DNA of 64,000 nt, taken from assembly GCF_000478585.1 (NCBI RefSeq), contig NZ_ARWI01000001.1, positions 1,426,001-1,490,000 of the forward strand, read 5' to 3'. This DNA comes from Thiomicrorhabdus sp. Kp2 (GTDB taxonomy: Bacteria > Pseudomonadota > Gammaproteobacteria > Thiomicrospirales > Thiomicrospiraceae). Numbering within the stretch: the first letter of the stretch is position 1; every line of letters begins with the position of its first letter. This document shows positions 26,774 through 35,498 of the stretch, one piece after another. The notes under the pieces are model-generated. The model was not told where the DNA came from, ran no database searches, and saw only the letters and a program-made list of their open reading frames with translations. The position numbers were made by a program, and so were the translations under genes.

Positions 26774-27517
26774 ATGTTTTTATTTCAAAATACCCCACAA
26801 TCTGAACCAGGATCACTCTCCTATCTATTGGGTTGTATTAGCCAAGGACTGGCTATTGCTGTTGACGTTCATCAAAATGAAGTCGAACTCTATTTAGAAC
26901 TTGCTAAAAGTAAAGGTCTTAAAATCGCTTATGTAATTGATACTCACGTTCACGCCGACCACTACACGGGTGGATATGAACTTGCTCAACGAAGTAATGG
27001 CCAATATGCTTTACACACTTCATCACCTGCAAAATGCTCGTTTACGCCACTTATTGATGGTCAAATACTAGAGGCTGGCAATGTAAAAATTGAGATAATG
27101 CATACACCTGGACACACAGAAGATAGTATTACGTTAATGGTCACCGACCGTTCTCGGACAGATGACCCTTGGTTTTTGATTACAGGACATACGCTTTTTG
27201 TAGGCAGTGTTGGTCGCCCTGATTTACACGGCAGAGAACAGGAGATGGCTGAACAATTGCATAATTCAATTTATCACCGTATTTTACCCTTACCAGATAC
27301 AATGGAAATTCTTCCTGGCGCTCAAGCAGGCAGTGTTTGCGGTGCAGGAATTAGCGGTAAACCTAGCTCAACTCTGGGGTTTGAAAAACGTTATAACCCA
27401 ACCCTTAGATTAAATCGTGAAGAGTTTATCAAGCAAGTTGCCAGCACCGCACTGCCAGCGCCTAAAGAAATCCAGAAAATTCTTGCTTATAATATGAATC
27501 CAATACAGAAAGTTTGA
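26774..27517 (+). CDS. MBL-fold hydrolase, persulfide dioxygenase (ETHE1/Blh)-like
   Basis: The 247-residue protein has the metallo-beta-lactamase motif HVHADH (H58, H60, D62, H63), PGHTEDS (H114) and the family marker VGSVGRPDL. ETHE1/Blh proteins oxidise glutathione persulfide to sulfite with a single iron. The position that usually carries the metal-linked Asp (TGDTLF) reads TGHTLF here (H139). Some MBL subgroups may carry this His, so it is a sub-family difference to check rather than proof of inactivity. A ribosome binding site AAGGAG precedes the ATG. Divergent MFS gene and downstream ArsR-rhodanese gene support a sulfide/persulfide detoxification role. Confidence 0.85.
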   Translation: MFLFQNTPQSEPGSLSYLLGCISQGLAIAVDVHQNEVELYLELAKSKGLKIAYVIDTHVHADHYTGGYELAQRSNGQYALHTSSPAKCSFTPLIDGQILEAGNVKIEIMHTPGHTEDSITLMVTDRSRTDDPWFLITGHTLFVGSVGRPDLHGREQEMAEQLHNSIYHRILPLPDTMEILPGAQAGSVCGAGISGKPSSTLGFEKRYNPTLRLNREEFIKQVASTALPAPKEIQKILAYNMNPIQKV

Positions 27518-27528
27518 ACAAAATAAAT

Positions 27529-27558
27529 ATGTGTTCTAACCAAAGCTTTAGAACACAT
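27529..27558. promoter_or_regulatory. Perfect 11-bp dyad after the hydrolase gene
   Basis: ATGTGTTCTAA (27529-27539) and TTAGAACACAT (27548-27558) form a perfect stem with an 8-nt loop. There is no T-tract, so it is not a classic intrinsic terminator. It may be an mRNA-stabilising hairpin or a protein site between the hydrolase and its regulator. Confidence 0.45.
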
Positions 27559-27668
27559 TCAACTCTCCTTAAAGGCTCTTCAAACCAATAAAGCTCTCCC
27601 GTATTCACTCTATTTAAGGTAAAGTACAGGGTAATTTCTATTTTAAAAAACCTTTATTGAATGTACTG

Positions 27669-28358
27669 ATGACAACCGATTCAACCTCTCAAACGTTAAA
27701 ATACAACCTATTTGAACAACTCGCACAGGTAAGCAAGGCGCTTGGACACGCTAATCGTTTGATGATTCTTGATGTTCTCAGCCAAGGTGAGTGTGATGTG
27801 GATACTTTGCATCGTAAACTGAATTTGAGCATTGCGAATGTTTCTAAACATTTGCAAAACCTGAAACAAGCAGGCCTGGTAAAAAACCGCCGTGAGGGTT
27901 TACGTATTATTTATATGTTGAGTGATCGGTCGGTATTTAACTTAATTGTGAGTTTACGTGACGTGGCCGAAACACAGCTTGAAGAGATGCAAACCTTATT
28001 AACAGAGCATTTAAAGCCCAACACCCCTTTAGAGCCAATCTCTCTAAAAGCCTTAAAATTAATGGAACAAAATCAACAAAGTTATACGCTAGTGGATGTT
28101 CGCCCCCAAGACGAATTTGTGGCGGGTCATCTGCCCAATGCCATTAACTTACCGATTGATGAGTTTTCAACAAATCTAGAGCAATTTAAGCTTTCAGAAC
28201 CCCTTATTGTCTACTGCCGTGGGCCTTATTGCATGTGGTCAACAGATGCGGTACAAACCCTGTTATCTCTTGGTTACCAAGCCAAACGTTTAAAAGAGGG
28301 TTATCCAGAGTGGCAAAATTCTGCACTTTCTACCGCAGAAGAGATAAAGTCGGTATAA
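27669..28358 (+). CDS. ArsR-family regulator fused to a rhodanese domain
   Basis: The protein has an ArsR winged-helix domain (LGHANRLMILDVLSQ, then recognition helix SIANVSKHLQNLKQAGLV) and a C-terminal rhodanese domain with the catalytic loop CRGPYC. Such fusions are taken to sense reactive sulfur through the rhodanese or HTH cysteines and to repress sulfide-oxidation genes. The open frame extends back to a TTG at 27657; I prefer ATG 27669 (MTTDSTSQ), although no strong ribosome binding site is visible for either. It probably regulates the MFS and hydrolase genes through the paired operators at 26606-26676. A CAGGCCTGGTAA copy falls in the QAGLVKN codons. Confidence 0.9.
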   Translation: MTTDSTSQTLKYNLFEQLAQVSKALGHANRLMILDVLSQGECDVDTLHRKLNLSIANVSKHLQNLKQAGLVKNRREGLRIIYMLSDRSVFNLIVSLRDVAETQLEEMQTLLTEHLKPNTPLEPISLKALKLMEQNQQSYTLVDVRPQDEFVAGHLPNAINLPIDEFSTNLEQFKLSEPLIVYCRGPYCMWSTDAVQTLLSLGYQAKRLKEGYPEWQNSALSTAEEIKSV

Positions 28359-28930
28359 CACCGAAAACACAACGTTTAAGTTTATTCACCACTAAATATC
28401 CTACTCATTCTCAAATGAGAATTACCAAACTAAACAGCCTATAACCTGCCAAATCAAGTATCGCACTCAAATTCGCTATCATTATCCAGTCTGAGCCAAC
28501 ACGCTTTCATTACCACAGGCGAACCTCCTTAGACAAACAGTAAGGTTCAGTTATTTTTTATAATTACCAACGTCTTTAAGTTACCAGGCCTGGCGAAATA
28601 AGATAAATCAAAAATATACGATATATACATCGAGCGTTGTAAACATTATATAGAACAGCCACCGCTTAAATTTAGCTGCGTCTTTGAGCACACTAGTAAA
28701 TCGTAATAAGGTTCTAAATCGTTAGAATATAAGCCAATTTGGAATGACTATATTTCATTGAGTGGTTGTCTCAATAAGAGGTTGTTTAATTTAGATATGA
28801 AATCACGCACACTCTGTATGAGTGCACGCTATTCATCTTTTGGAAAGGCTTATGCAATAATTGATGTTGTGCGAATTAAGACAAACTTCAATCAAAGCCG
28901 TTTGAATGTACAAGCTAAAACCCTAGTTGA
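28359..28930. other. Intergenic region between converging genes
   Basis: 572 bp without a recognised gene. It holds a terminator-like hairpin (28521-28557), an ACCAGGCCTGG palindrome at 28583-28593, and TTGTAAACATTATATAGAAC at 28637, which is nearly repeated at 31936. The remainder, about 28660-28930, is AT-rich with no clear ORF or RNA structure. Confidence 0.4.
28521..28557 (+). terminator. Probable terminator of the ArsR-rhodanese transcript
   Basis: GAACCT (28521-28526) pairs with AGGTTC (28543-28548), with a bulge and an internal CCTTA/TAAGG alternative, followed by CAGTTATTTTTTA. It lies 160 bp after the stop codon. The bulge makes the call moderate. Confidence 0.5.
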
Positions 28931-31537
28931 TTAAAAATCTTGCCACTCCTCCTCATTACTGCCTAACGGTTTCTTTTGGTAAGACTTTATATCACTAAGT
29001 TCTGGTTTTTGTGTCTCTTTTTTGTGCTCCATTGGCTTTGATGGTACTGGCGTTTTTGCAGTCATACCCACTGGTTTTTCAAGTTTGGCTACTGGCTCTT
29101 TTGCTATTGGTGCCGATACGATTGCTTTGGATGCTCCGCCAATATGAAAGAATGACATCTCTTGTCTTAACAGGCTAGATTGATCATTCATACTGGCTGA
29201 GGCTGCCGAGGTTTCTTCAACCAGCGCCGCATTTTGTTGAGTCACCTCATCAATCTGACTGATTGCTTGGTGAACCTGGCTCACCCCTGTGGCTTGCTCT
29301 CCAGAGGCCTCAGCAATATGTTTAATCATTTGGCTCACGGTATCAATTGAGGCATTAATCTCGCTGAGCATTTTGCCCGATTCGCTGGCGAGCTGAGTAC
29401 CATCATCAATGCGGTTCACACTCTCTTCAATCAAGGTTTTAATCTCTTTAGCCGCTTCGGCCGACTTTTGAGCTAAGGCACGTACTTCACTCGCAACCAC
29501 CGCAAAACCACGACCATGTTCACCCGCTCTCGCTGCTTCAACCGCCGCGTTTAATGCTAATAGATTGGTCTGGAAAGCAATACCATCAATCAACGAGACA
29601 ATATCATTGATTTTATGGCTTGATTCCTGAATCGCGTCCATCGCTTCAATGGTTTGGTTCATCACGCTCACGCCAGTATTGGCTTTAGACTGCACATCTT
29701 GGGCAACGGCACTCGCCTCTTGTGCGTTATCAGTATTCCCTTGAACCGCCGAGTTCATTTCATCCATGGTTGCGGACGTTTCTTCTAATGCCGCAGCTTG
29801 CTCTTGCACTCGTTGGCTAAGGTCTAGCGCGCCACGAGAAACTTCATCGGCCGCATTGCTTACAATATTGGTCGCTTCAAGCGCCTTACCAACCACATCA
29901 GCCAGCCTTGCTGCACTGCCGTTAATCGCTTGTTTTAAGGTATCAAGTTGCCCGTTATAGTCTGCTGAAATAGATTGAGTCAAATCACCTTTAGATTGAG
30001 CGACCACAATGCGAATGATATCCGCCATAGCTGATTCAATCGCATCCATTGAGTTGTTAACACCCGATTTCAATTTCAATAAATCACCGTGCGCTTCAAC
30101 AGTCACTCTATGCTCAAAGTCACCGTTTTCCATTCGGGTCATAATATTGATGATATCGCTAATGGTGTCATTCAATGTTTTCAAAGTCAGGCAAGAACTT
30201 TCTACCATCTCAAGGAACTTACCTTCAACAGCGGCATTAATGCTGACATTAAAATCACCCTTACTCATTGCTGTCATAACATGGCTTAACTGTGTCATGG
30301 TGTCATCAATAGAGTCAGCAGAACCATTAATACCTTGTTTTAAACTATCCAGATCTCCATTCAGATTTGCTTGAATACGTTTTGAAAAATCCCCTTTGGC
30401 AATCGCTTGAATCACCTCATTGGATTCATCAATGGCTTTTTGCATATCGGTTAACAAACTGTTAACCGCACGCCCCATATCACCCACTTCATCTTCTTTG
30501 CTGGCATCCGCTCTAATGCTAAAGTCGCCTGTTGAGCTGATTTTATTTAAAGCTTGTTGAATACTGGCTAAACCACGCGCAATCGAACGTGGTAAGAAGA
30601 AAGCAATCAGAATGGCAATTAATGCCACAATAGCCGATGACAAGATCATTGCCATCACAATATTCTCGTTATTCTGTTGCACTTCTGGCCCAATACGATC
30701 TTGATCCGCTCTTAATGATGATTTAATCTCTTCTGAAAGCTTAGCGATATGCGGTCCAATGACATTCAATTTGTTATTCACAATATCGTTACGGTCATTA
30801 ATCACTTTATACAATGCTTTTACTTTGTTTTTATATTCATCAATTTGGCTAGTAACCTCATGTAATTGATCAGTGTGTTTTTCAGAACTGACTTGTGATT
30901 TAAGTGTCCATAATTGGCTATTTAAGTTATCAAACTCTTGTAACACTCGTTCCATTGTCGACTGCTCATTACTTTTAATGAACTTTGCGGCATACAGTCT
31001 TGCCAACATCAGGGTTCTAATCGTTTCAGCGGAATGATTAGCAATCTCTAAATCCCCTAATCCAACTTCTTCACGCATAACACTGGTCAAGGATTTTTCC
31101 ATTTGTGGACCAATCATATCTAGCCCGTTATTAACAAGCTCGTCACGTTGTTTCATAAACGCTTGAACCTTTTCAAAGTTCAATTTATATTCCACTAAGT
31201 CAGTCGACATTTTTTCCAGTAAAGCAACTCTTTCTGAATCATGAATTAACTCTTCCGCCTCTTTAATAGAGGCCATGGTTTTGTCATAGTAAGTTTGAAA
31301 TTCATCCACTTTGTCTTGTGCGGGATTAAATAAATAATCTTTGACATCCATTCGGACCATTAACATGCTTGCCTCAATATGGCTCGAGATTAAGGACGCT
31401 CTGGCCATCTCTCTATAGCTTTTAAAGCCGTCGCTCGATTCATTGATTTTGACCACACTAAAAATAGCCACCAATACAATCAATATCGTGATTAAAGAAA
31501 AACCACCGATTAATTTTGATTTAATTGTTTTAAACAT
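28931..31537 (-). CDS. Methyl-accepting chemotaxis protein with multiple HAMP domains
   Basis: Using ATG 31537 (MFKTIKSKL), preceded by AAGGTG at good spacing, the protein has 868 residues; the frame is open 13 codons further upstream but lacks a site there. TM1 at about 7-27, an all-helical periplasmic domain of about 260 residues, TM2 at about 290-315, then a HAMP and about three further HAMP-like units (each with a GDF or GDL signature), and the receptor signalling tip near 645-670 ([20 protein letters not shown]). The C-terminus ends EWQDF, matching the W-x-x-F type pentapeptide that tethers the methyltransferase CheR. Ligand unknown. No che genes are adjacent. Confidence 0.93.
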   Translation of the reverse strand: MFKTIKSKLIGGFSLITILIVLVAIFSVVKINESSDGFKSYREMARASLISSHIEASMLMVRMDVKDYLFNPAQDKVDEFQTYYDKTMASIKEAEELIHDSERVALLEKMSTDLVEYKLNFEKVQAFMKQRDELVNNGLDMIGPQMEKSLTSVMREEVGLGDLEIANHSAETIRTLMLARLYAAKFIKSNEQSTMERVLQEFDNLNSQLWTLKSQVSSEKHTDQLHEVTSQIDEYKNKVKALYKVINDRNDIVNNKLNVIGPHIAKLSEEIKSSLRADQDRIGPEVQQNNENIVMAMILSSAIVALIAILIAFFLPRSIARGLASIQQALNKISSTGDFSIRADASKEDEVGDMGRAVNSLLTDMQKAIDESNEVIQAIAKGDFSKRIQANLNGDLDSLKQGINGSADSIDDTMTQLSHVMTAMSKGDFNVSINAAVEGKFLEMVESSCLTLKTLNDTISDIINIMTRMENGDFEHRVTVEAHGDLLKLKSGVNNSMDAIESAMADIIRIVVAQSKGDLTQSISADYNGQLDTLKQAINGSAARLADVVGKALEATNIVSNAADEVSRGALDLSQRVQEQAAALEETSATMDEMNSAVQGNTDNAQEASAVAQDVQSKANTGVSVMNQTIEAMDAIQESSHKINDIVSLIDGIAFQTNLLALNAAVEAARAGEHGRGFAVVASEVRALAQKSAEAAKEIKTLIEESVNRIDDGTQLASESGKMLSEINASIDTVSQMIKHIAEASGEQATGVSQVHQAISQIDEVTQQNAALVEETSAASASMNDQSSLLRQEMSFFHIGGASKAIVSAPIAKEPVAKLEKPVGMTAKTPVPSKPMEHKKETQKPELSDIKSYQKKPLGSNEEEWQDF

Positions 31538-32037
31538 ATTTACACCTTTTAAGGTAAAGATCACAGCAAGCTGCAAAAATTACCACTTAACCCACATTAC
31601 TGAAAAAAATCATTCAAGAAAACTGAAAAAAACAAGAAGCAAATGATAGACCAAATTTACTTTATAGTGACCATTGAAGCCTTTTGTGTAACAAATAATT
31701 CACAATTTATCTCCCGCTTTAAGACGCGAGACAAATAAGATTTCGATCCAAAAAACCATAAAAAACCTAATTCAATCTGCTTTACCAGCTCTACTGCCAT
31801 TTAATTTTGAACTAACTATATCATCAATAAATCTATATACCACCCAAACGCATCACCTCGTTTCATTTAAAAAGCCCTACCCGTTATAGGCCTGCTTAAA
31901 TTTCAGCAAATAAATATAGGAATTTACATTACTCCTTGTAAACACTATATTGAACATTCGCTAGGAGATTTTTACAGAGTTTAAATATTCTCGTTGAGTG
32001 TTAATTAAGAAGTCACCTGTGAATTGGAGAGTGCATT
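31538..32037. promoter_or_regulatory. Intergenic region between chemoreceptor and MBL-GAF gene
   Basis: 500 bp without a recognised gene; it must hold divergent promoters. TTGTAAACACTATATTGAAC at 31936 matches 28637 in about 19 of 21 positions, and a nearby GCTTAAATTT also recurs at both places. A lone TATAGGCCTGC occurs near 31890. GGAGAG before GTG 32038 serves as the ribosome binding site of the next gene. Confidence 0.4.
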
Positions 32038-33582
32038 GTGATTAAAGTATTAGGGGCATCAGGATCTTTAGATAAAGAGAAATCCTGCATCTCATTCCAA
32101 CTCAATAAAACCACCGTGATTGATGCTGGAAATATTATTCGACCGCTTGGCGATGACTGTAAATTCATTGAGCAGATATTTTTAACCCATGCGCACTTTG
32201 ATCATATTCTTGACCTGCCTTTTTTAATTGAAACCTATTTTGAAGCTCGCCAAAAACCACTGCAAGTTTTTGCCCTAAAAAACACCTTAGACACCCTAGA
32301 AAAACATATTTTTAATGGGTCTGTTTGGCCGCAATTTCAAAAAATTAAACACCAAGTTTTAAAGCGTCCGCTACTCACTTTTCACGAAATAAAATTAGGG
32401 GAATCCATTCTTAGCCAAGAGATGACCATCACCGCTATTCCAGCAAACCACACGAAAGGTTCATGTGGCTATTTAGTCCAAAAAAACAATCATAGTTGCT
32501 TAATCTCAGGAGACACCTATCTAAACCCAGAGATTGCAAATATCATTAATCACGATAAGCGTATTCATTCTCTATTCATTGATGTCTCATTTCCCTCACG
32601 CTTAACGTCACTTGCCGAACAAAGTAAACATTTAACCCCTAAATTACTCGCCTCTACTTTAGAAAAAATAGAACGGCCAATAGCGGTTTTTCCCTATCAT
32701 TTAAAACCCGCCTATGAAACCGAAATTATGGCGGAACTTGAAAATATCAGCGGTAAAGCCACCATTCACAAACCGCTCAATGAAGGCGATACTCTAGAGG
32801 TGTTCACTGAACATACCGTTCACGCACTCCCTGCAACTAAACGGAGTGACATTGATAACACCAAACAACTTGAATCCTTGCTAGCCACAGCACAGGCGCT
32901 ATCTTCAGAAACCGATGTAAACAAACTATTAGAGATGATTCTGCAACAAGCCATGGCTTTTGCACAAGCCGACGCTGGTACCTTGTATCGTTTATCAGAT
33001 GACCACCAAGAGTTAGTTTTTACCGTTGTACAAAACCAAAGCCTAGATATACATATGGGGGGCACCGCTAACCCCATTACTTGGGACAATCTCCCTTTAT
33101 TCGGTGAGAATGGTCAACCGAATGAACAGATGGTGGCGACCTACTGCGCCATACACAAAAAAATGGTGCATATCGAGTCTATCTATAACAATAAAAAGTT
33201 TGATTTTGAAGGTACCAAAAAATTTGATGCCAACACGGGCTACCACTCCGAATCGATGCTTGTTTTACCACTACTCAACTCAAACCATGAATTAGTCGGT
33301 GTATTACAACTGATTAATAAAACCAATTCGGCAGGCAAAAGCATTGCCTTTACAGAGGCGGATAAACAAAACACCTCAGCACTGGCTTCTCAAGCAGCCA
33401 TCTCACTGACCAACACGCTTTTGATTAAAGATTTAGAAAACTTATTTGAGTCGGTTATTAGTACCATCACTAAAGCTTTTGATGAAAAATGCTCATTTAC
33501 AGGTGGTCATGTTCGCCAAGTAGCAGAACTTTCGCAAATCATTGCCCGTGGCATTAACGAAGATCATTGCCCGTGGCATTAA
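32038..33582 (+). CDS. MBL-fold (class II cNMP phosphodiesterase-like) + GAF protein, 5' part of a frameshifted gene
   Basis: A GTG start with GGAGAG about 6 bases upstream opens a 514-residue frame. Residues 1-260 form an MBL-fold domain with HAHFDH (H51-H56) followed by ILDLPF, and a later SGDTYL, resembling class II cyclic-nucleotide phosphodiesterases. Residues about 275-455 form a GAF domain. The frame then enters an HD-GYP linker (HVRQVAELSQIIARGINED) and is cut by a 25-bp tandem duplication that shifts the frame and adds HCPWH before a stop. Removing one copy restores one 794-residue MBL-GAF-HD-GYP protein. The combination suggests cross-talk between cyclic nucleotides and c-di-GMP, which is inference. 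Confidence 0.8.
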   Translation: MIKVLGASGSLDKEKSCISFQLNKTTVIDAGNIIRPLGDDCKFIEQIFLTHAHFDHILDLPFLIETYFEARQKPLQVFALKNTLDTLEKHIFNGSVWPQFQKIKHQVLKRPLLTFHEIKLGESILSQEMTITAIPANHTKGSCGYLVQKNNHSCLISGDTYLNPEIANIINHDKRIHSLFIDVSFPSRLTSLAEQSKHLTPKLLASTLEKIERPIAVFPYHLKPAYETEIMAELENISGKATIHKPLNEGDTLEVFTEHTVHALPATKRSDIDNTKQLESLLATAQALSSETDVNKLLEMILQQAMAFAQADAGTLYRLSDDHQELVFTVVQNQSLDIHMGGTANPITWDNLPLFGENGQPNEQMVATYCAIHKKMVHIESIYNNKKFDFEGTKKFDANTGYHSESMLVLPLLNSNHELVGVLQLINKTNSAGKSIAFTEADKQNTSALASQAAISLTNTLLIKDLENLFESVISTITKAFDEKCSFTGGHVRQVAELSQIIARGINEDHCPWH

Positions 33583-33590
33583 CGAAGATC
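33541..33590 (+). repeat. 25-bp exact tandem duplication causing a frameshift
   Basis: The unit beginning ATTGCCCGTGGCATTAACGA occurs twice head to tail (33541-33565 and 33566-33590). Since 25 is not a multiple of 3, the reading frame of the MBL-GAF-HD-GYP gene is broken. One-copy sequence would read IARGINEDQSTYQEVQ in one frame. It is either a slipped-strand duplication, possibly reversible, or an assembly error. Confidence 0.9.
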
Positions 33591-34447
33591 AATCAACCTA
33601 TCAAGAAGTGCAATACAGTGCAGATGATTTTCATGAAATTAAAATTGCTGCTTTATTGCATGATGTAGGCAAAATCGCCACGCCTGAATTTATTATGCAG
33701 AAGTCGACAAAACTTGAGAAAGTATATGATCGAATTGATGCGATTAAGCATCGCATTGAAATTCTAAAACGTGATGCCCAAATCGAGTATTTGGAGAGCC
33801 AACTGTCGCAAACAACCCCTAGCATTGCTCAAATCGAGTTTGAAAATAAGATCAAACAGCTTGATGAAGACTTTGCCTTTCTTAAAAAACACAATCGCGG
33901 TGAAAGCTATTTACAAGATGCCGAGCTAATGAGAATTGAGCAGATTGCCAAACAAAGCTATACAATTAATGGCCAAATTCAACCTATTTTGAATCCCGAT
34001 GAAATAACTAACTTATCTATCCGTGCAGGCACCTTAAATCAAGAAGAGCGTGAAAAAATCATGGATCACGCCCGCGTTTCACTTGAAATATTAAGCACAC
34101 TGCCGTTTCCTAAAAAATACCAGCGTGTGGTTAATATCGCAGCGAATCATCACGAAAAATTAGATGGTTCAGGCTACCCAAGAGGTTTAACCGATTCAGA
34201 TATCGCATTGGAAGACCGAATTTTAATCTTATCAGACCTCTATGAAGCCCTTTCATCACAACATCGACCTTATAAAGATCCAAACCCGCTTTCACAGATT
34301 TTTAACATTCTCTGTTCAATGGCCAATGAAGGACACATTGATAAAAAACTGCTTAAATTCTTTTATGAAAGCGGCACCTATAAACAGTACAATCAATTTT
34401 TAAATGCCCAACAAATTGATGAAATCACATTTACGCTTAATGAGTAA
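33542..34447 (+). pseudogene. HD-GYP domain, 3' part of the frameshifted MBL-GAF-HD-GYP gene
   Basis: The frame contains the HD motif (LLHDVGKIATPEFI), a long coiled-coil-like insertion, and the GYP motif (HHEKLDGSGYPRGL), the marks of an HD-GYP c-di-GMP phosphodiesterase. The only start at its head is a TTG inside the duplicated 25-bp unit without a ribosome binding site, so separate translation is unlikely. It is best read as the severed catalytic half of the preceding gene. Catalytic residues look intact, so the lesion would be recent. Confidence 0.8.
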
Positions 34448-34616
34448 GTGTTGCGCCAAAAGTTTTATAAATTGATGTTTACCCAATGGCTAACTTTTAC
34501 ACATACTTTATGCATCTAAAGTTTTTCTTTAGCCATAAAAACATTTATTATTAGAACTCAAATAGTTTTATTTTATTAAATAACCATGGCCAACCATCTA
34601 CTTAGAGAAATCTGTA

Positions 34617-35498
34617 TTGAAGATTAAATCCATATTCCTTATTTTGCTATTCCTGTTAACCAGCTGCAGCACACATAAAGAAGCCTCCATCAAGCTTGTT
34701 ACCAATGCCTGGATTGGTTATTCACCTCTTTTTTATGCAAAAGAAAAAGGTTGGCTTAAAGAAGTTAATATCGAAATCTCACCTCTAGTCTCTTTAGGGG
34801 AAAGTGTGATGACTTTTCGCTCAGGTGGATTTGATGGCCTAACAGGCACTCAATTTGAATACCAAAAACTCAACGCCTTAAACTCTAATTTAGTACCCGT
34901 TATCATGTTTAATCGCTCCAATGGGGGCGATATGGTTATGAGCAACGTCTCTATCAAAGAACTGCAAGAAACCTCTGAAAAAATTGACGTCTATCTAGAA
35001 GTAAACTCGGTAAACGCCTTTGTATTTGATGATTTCAAAAAGGCTCACCAACTTACTCAAAAAACCTTTAATTTTATTAATAAAGATCAGTTAAAAATTG
35101 TTACTCATTTAAAACAAAAAGCCATGAATAAACCCACTATTGTGGTGACTTATGTACCTTACAACTTTGAATTAGTAAATGCTGGTTTCAAAACGGTTGA
35201 CTCTACCCGCGATGCAATGAATATCGTCGTTCTCGATGCTTTATATGTGAATACCAACACCCTAAACCATCATCAAGAAAACTTTAAAAAGCTAAAAATC
35301 GTCATTAATAATGCAATCCATAACCTAAAACAAAACCCCAAAGAATATTATGAAGTGGTTAAACCCTATCTTGAAAACCCCTCTTATGACGAATTTTTGC
35401 AAAGTATTCACGATATTGATTGGTTAAATGAAACAATTCCCCCAAACTTAATTGAAAAAATGAATGAGATCAATTTTCAAACTCGGAATCTGCTTTAG
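34617..35498 (+). CDS. Periplasmic substrate-binding-like lipoprotein paired with a GGDEF-EAL protein
   Basis: The 293-residue protein starts with TTG (no in-frame ATG or GTG before the signal sequence) and has a lipoprotein signal with lipobox LLTSC (Cys17). The mature part resembles NMT1/ThiY/SsuA-type solute-binding proteins (TNAWIGYSPLFYAKEKGWLKE, then a SGGFDGLTGT loop). No ABC permease or ATPase is adjacent; instead its TAG stop is directly followed by the ATG of a membrane GGDEF-EAL gene. The likely role is ligand sensing for that enzyme rather than import. The ligand is unknown; the family includes binders of thiamine precursors, sulfonates and nitrate. Confidence 0.82.
   Translation: MKIKSIFLILLFLLTSCSTHKEASIKLVTNAWIGYSPLFYAKEKGWLKEVNIEISPLVSLGESVMTFRSGGFDGLTGTQFEYQKLNALNSNLVPVIMFNRSNGGDMVMSNVSIKELQETSEKIDVYLEVNSVNAFVFDDFKKAHQLTQKTFNFINKDQLKIVTHLKQKAMNKPTIVVTYVPYNFELVNAGFKTVDSTRDAMNIVVLDALYVNTNTLNHHQENFKKLKIVINNAIHNLKQNPKEYYEVVKPYLENPSYDEFLQSIHDIDWLNETIPPNLIEKMNEINFQTRNLL

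Noticed and set aside
29300-29312. AGGCCT hexamers in GAGGCCTC, TTAGGCCTAG and similar contexts
   Set aside because: They share only the StuI hexamer, lack the flanking C and G, and were not counted as members of the CAGGCCTG family.
33542-33600. Programmed frameshift or internal start for the HD-GYP frame
   Set aside because: No slippery heptamer or stimulatory structure is visible and the exact 25-bp duplication explains the frame break fully.
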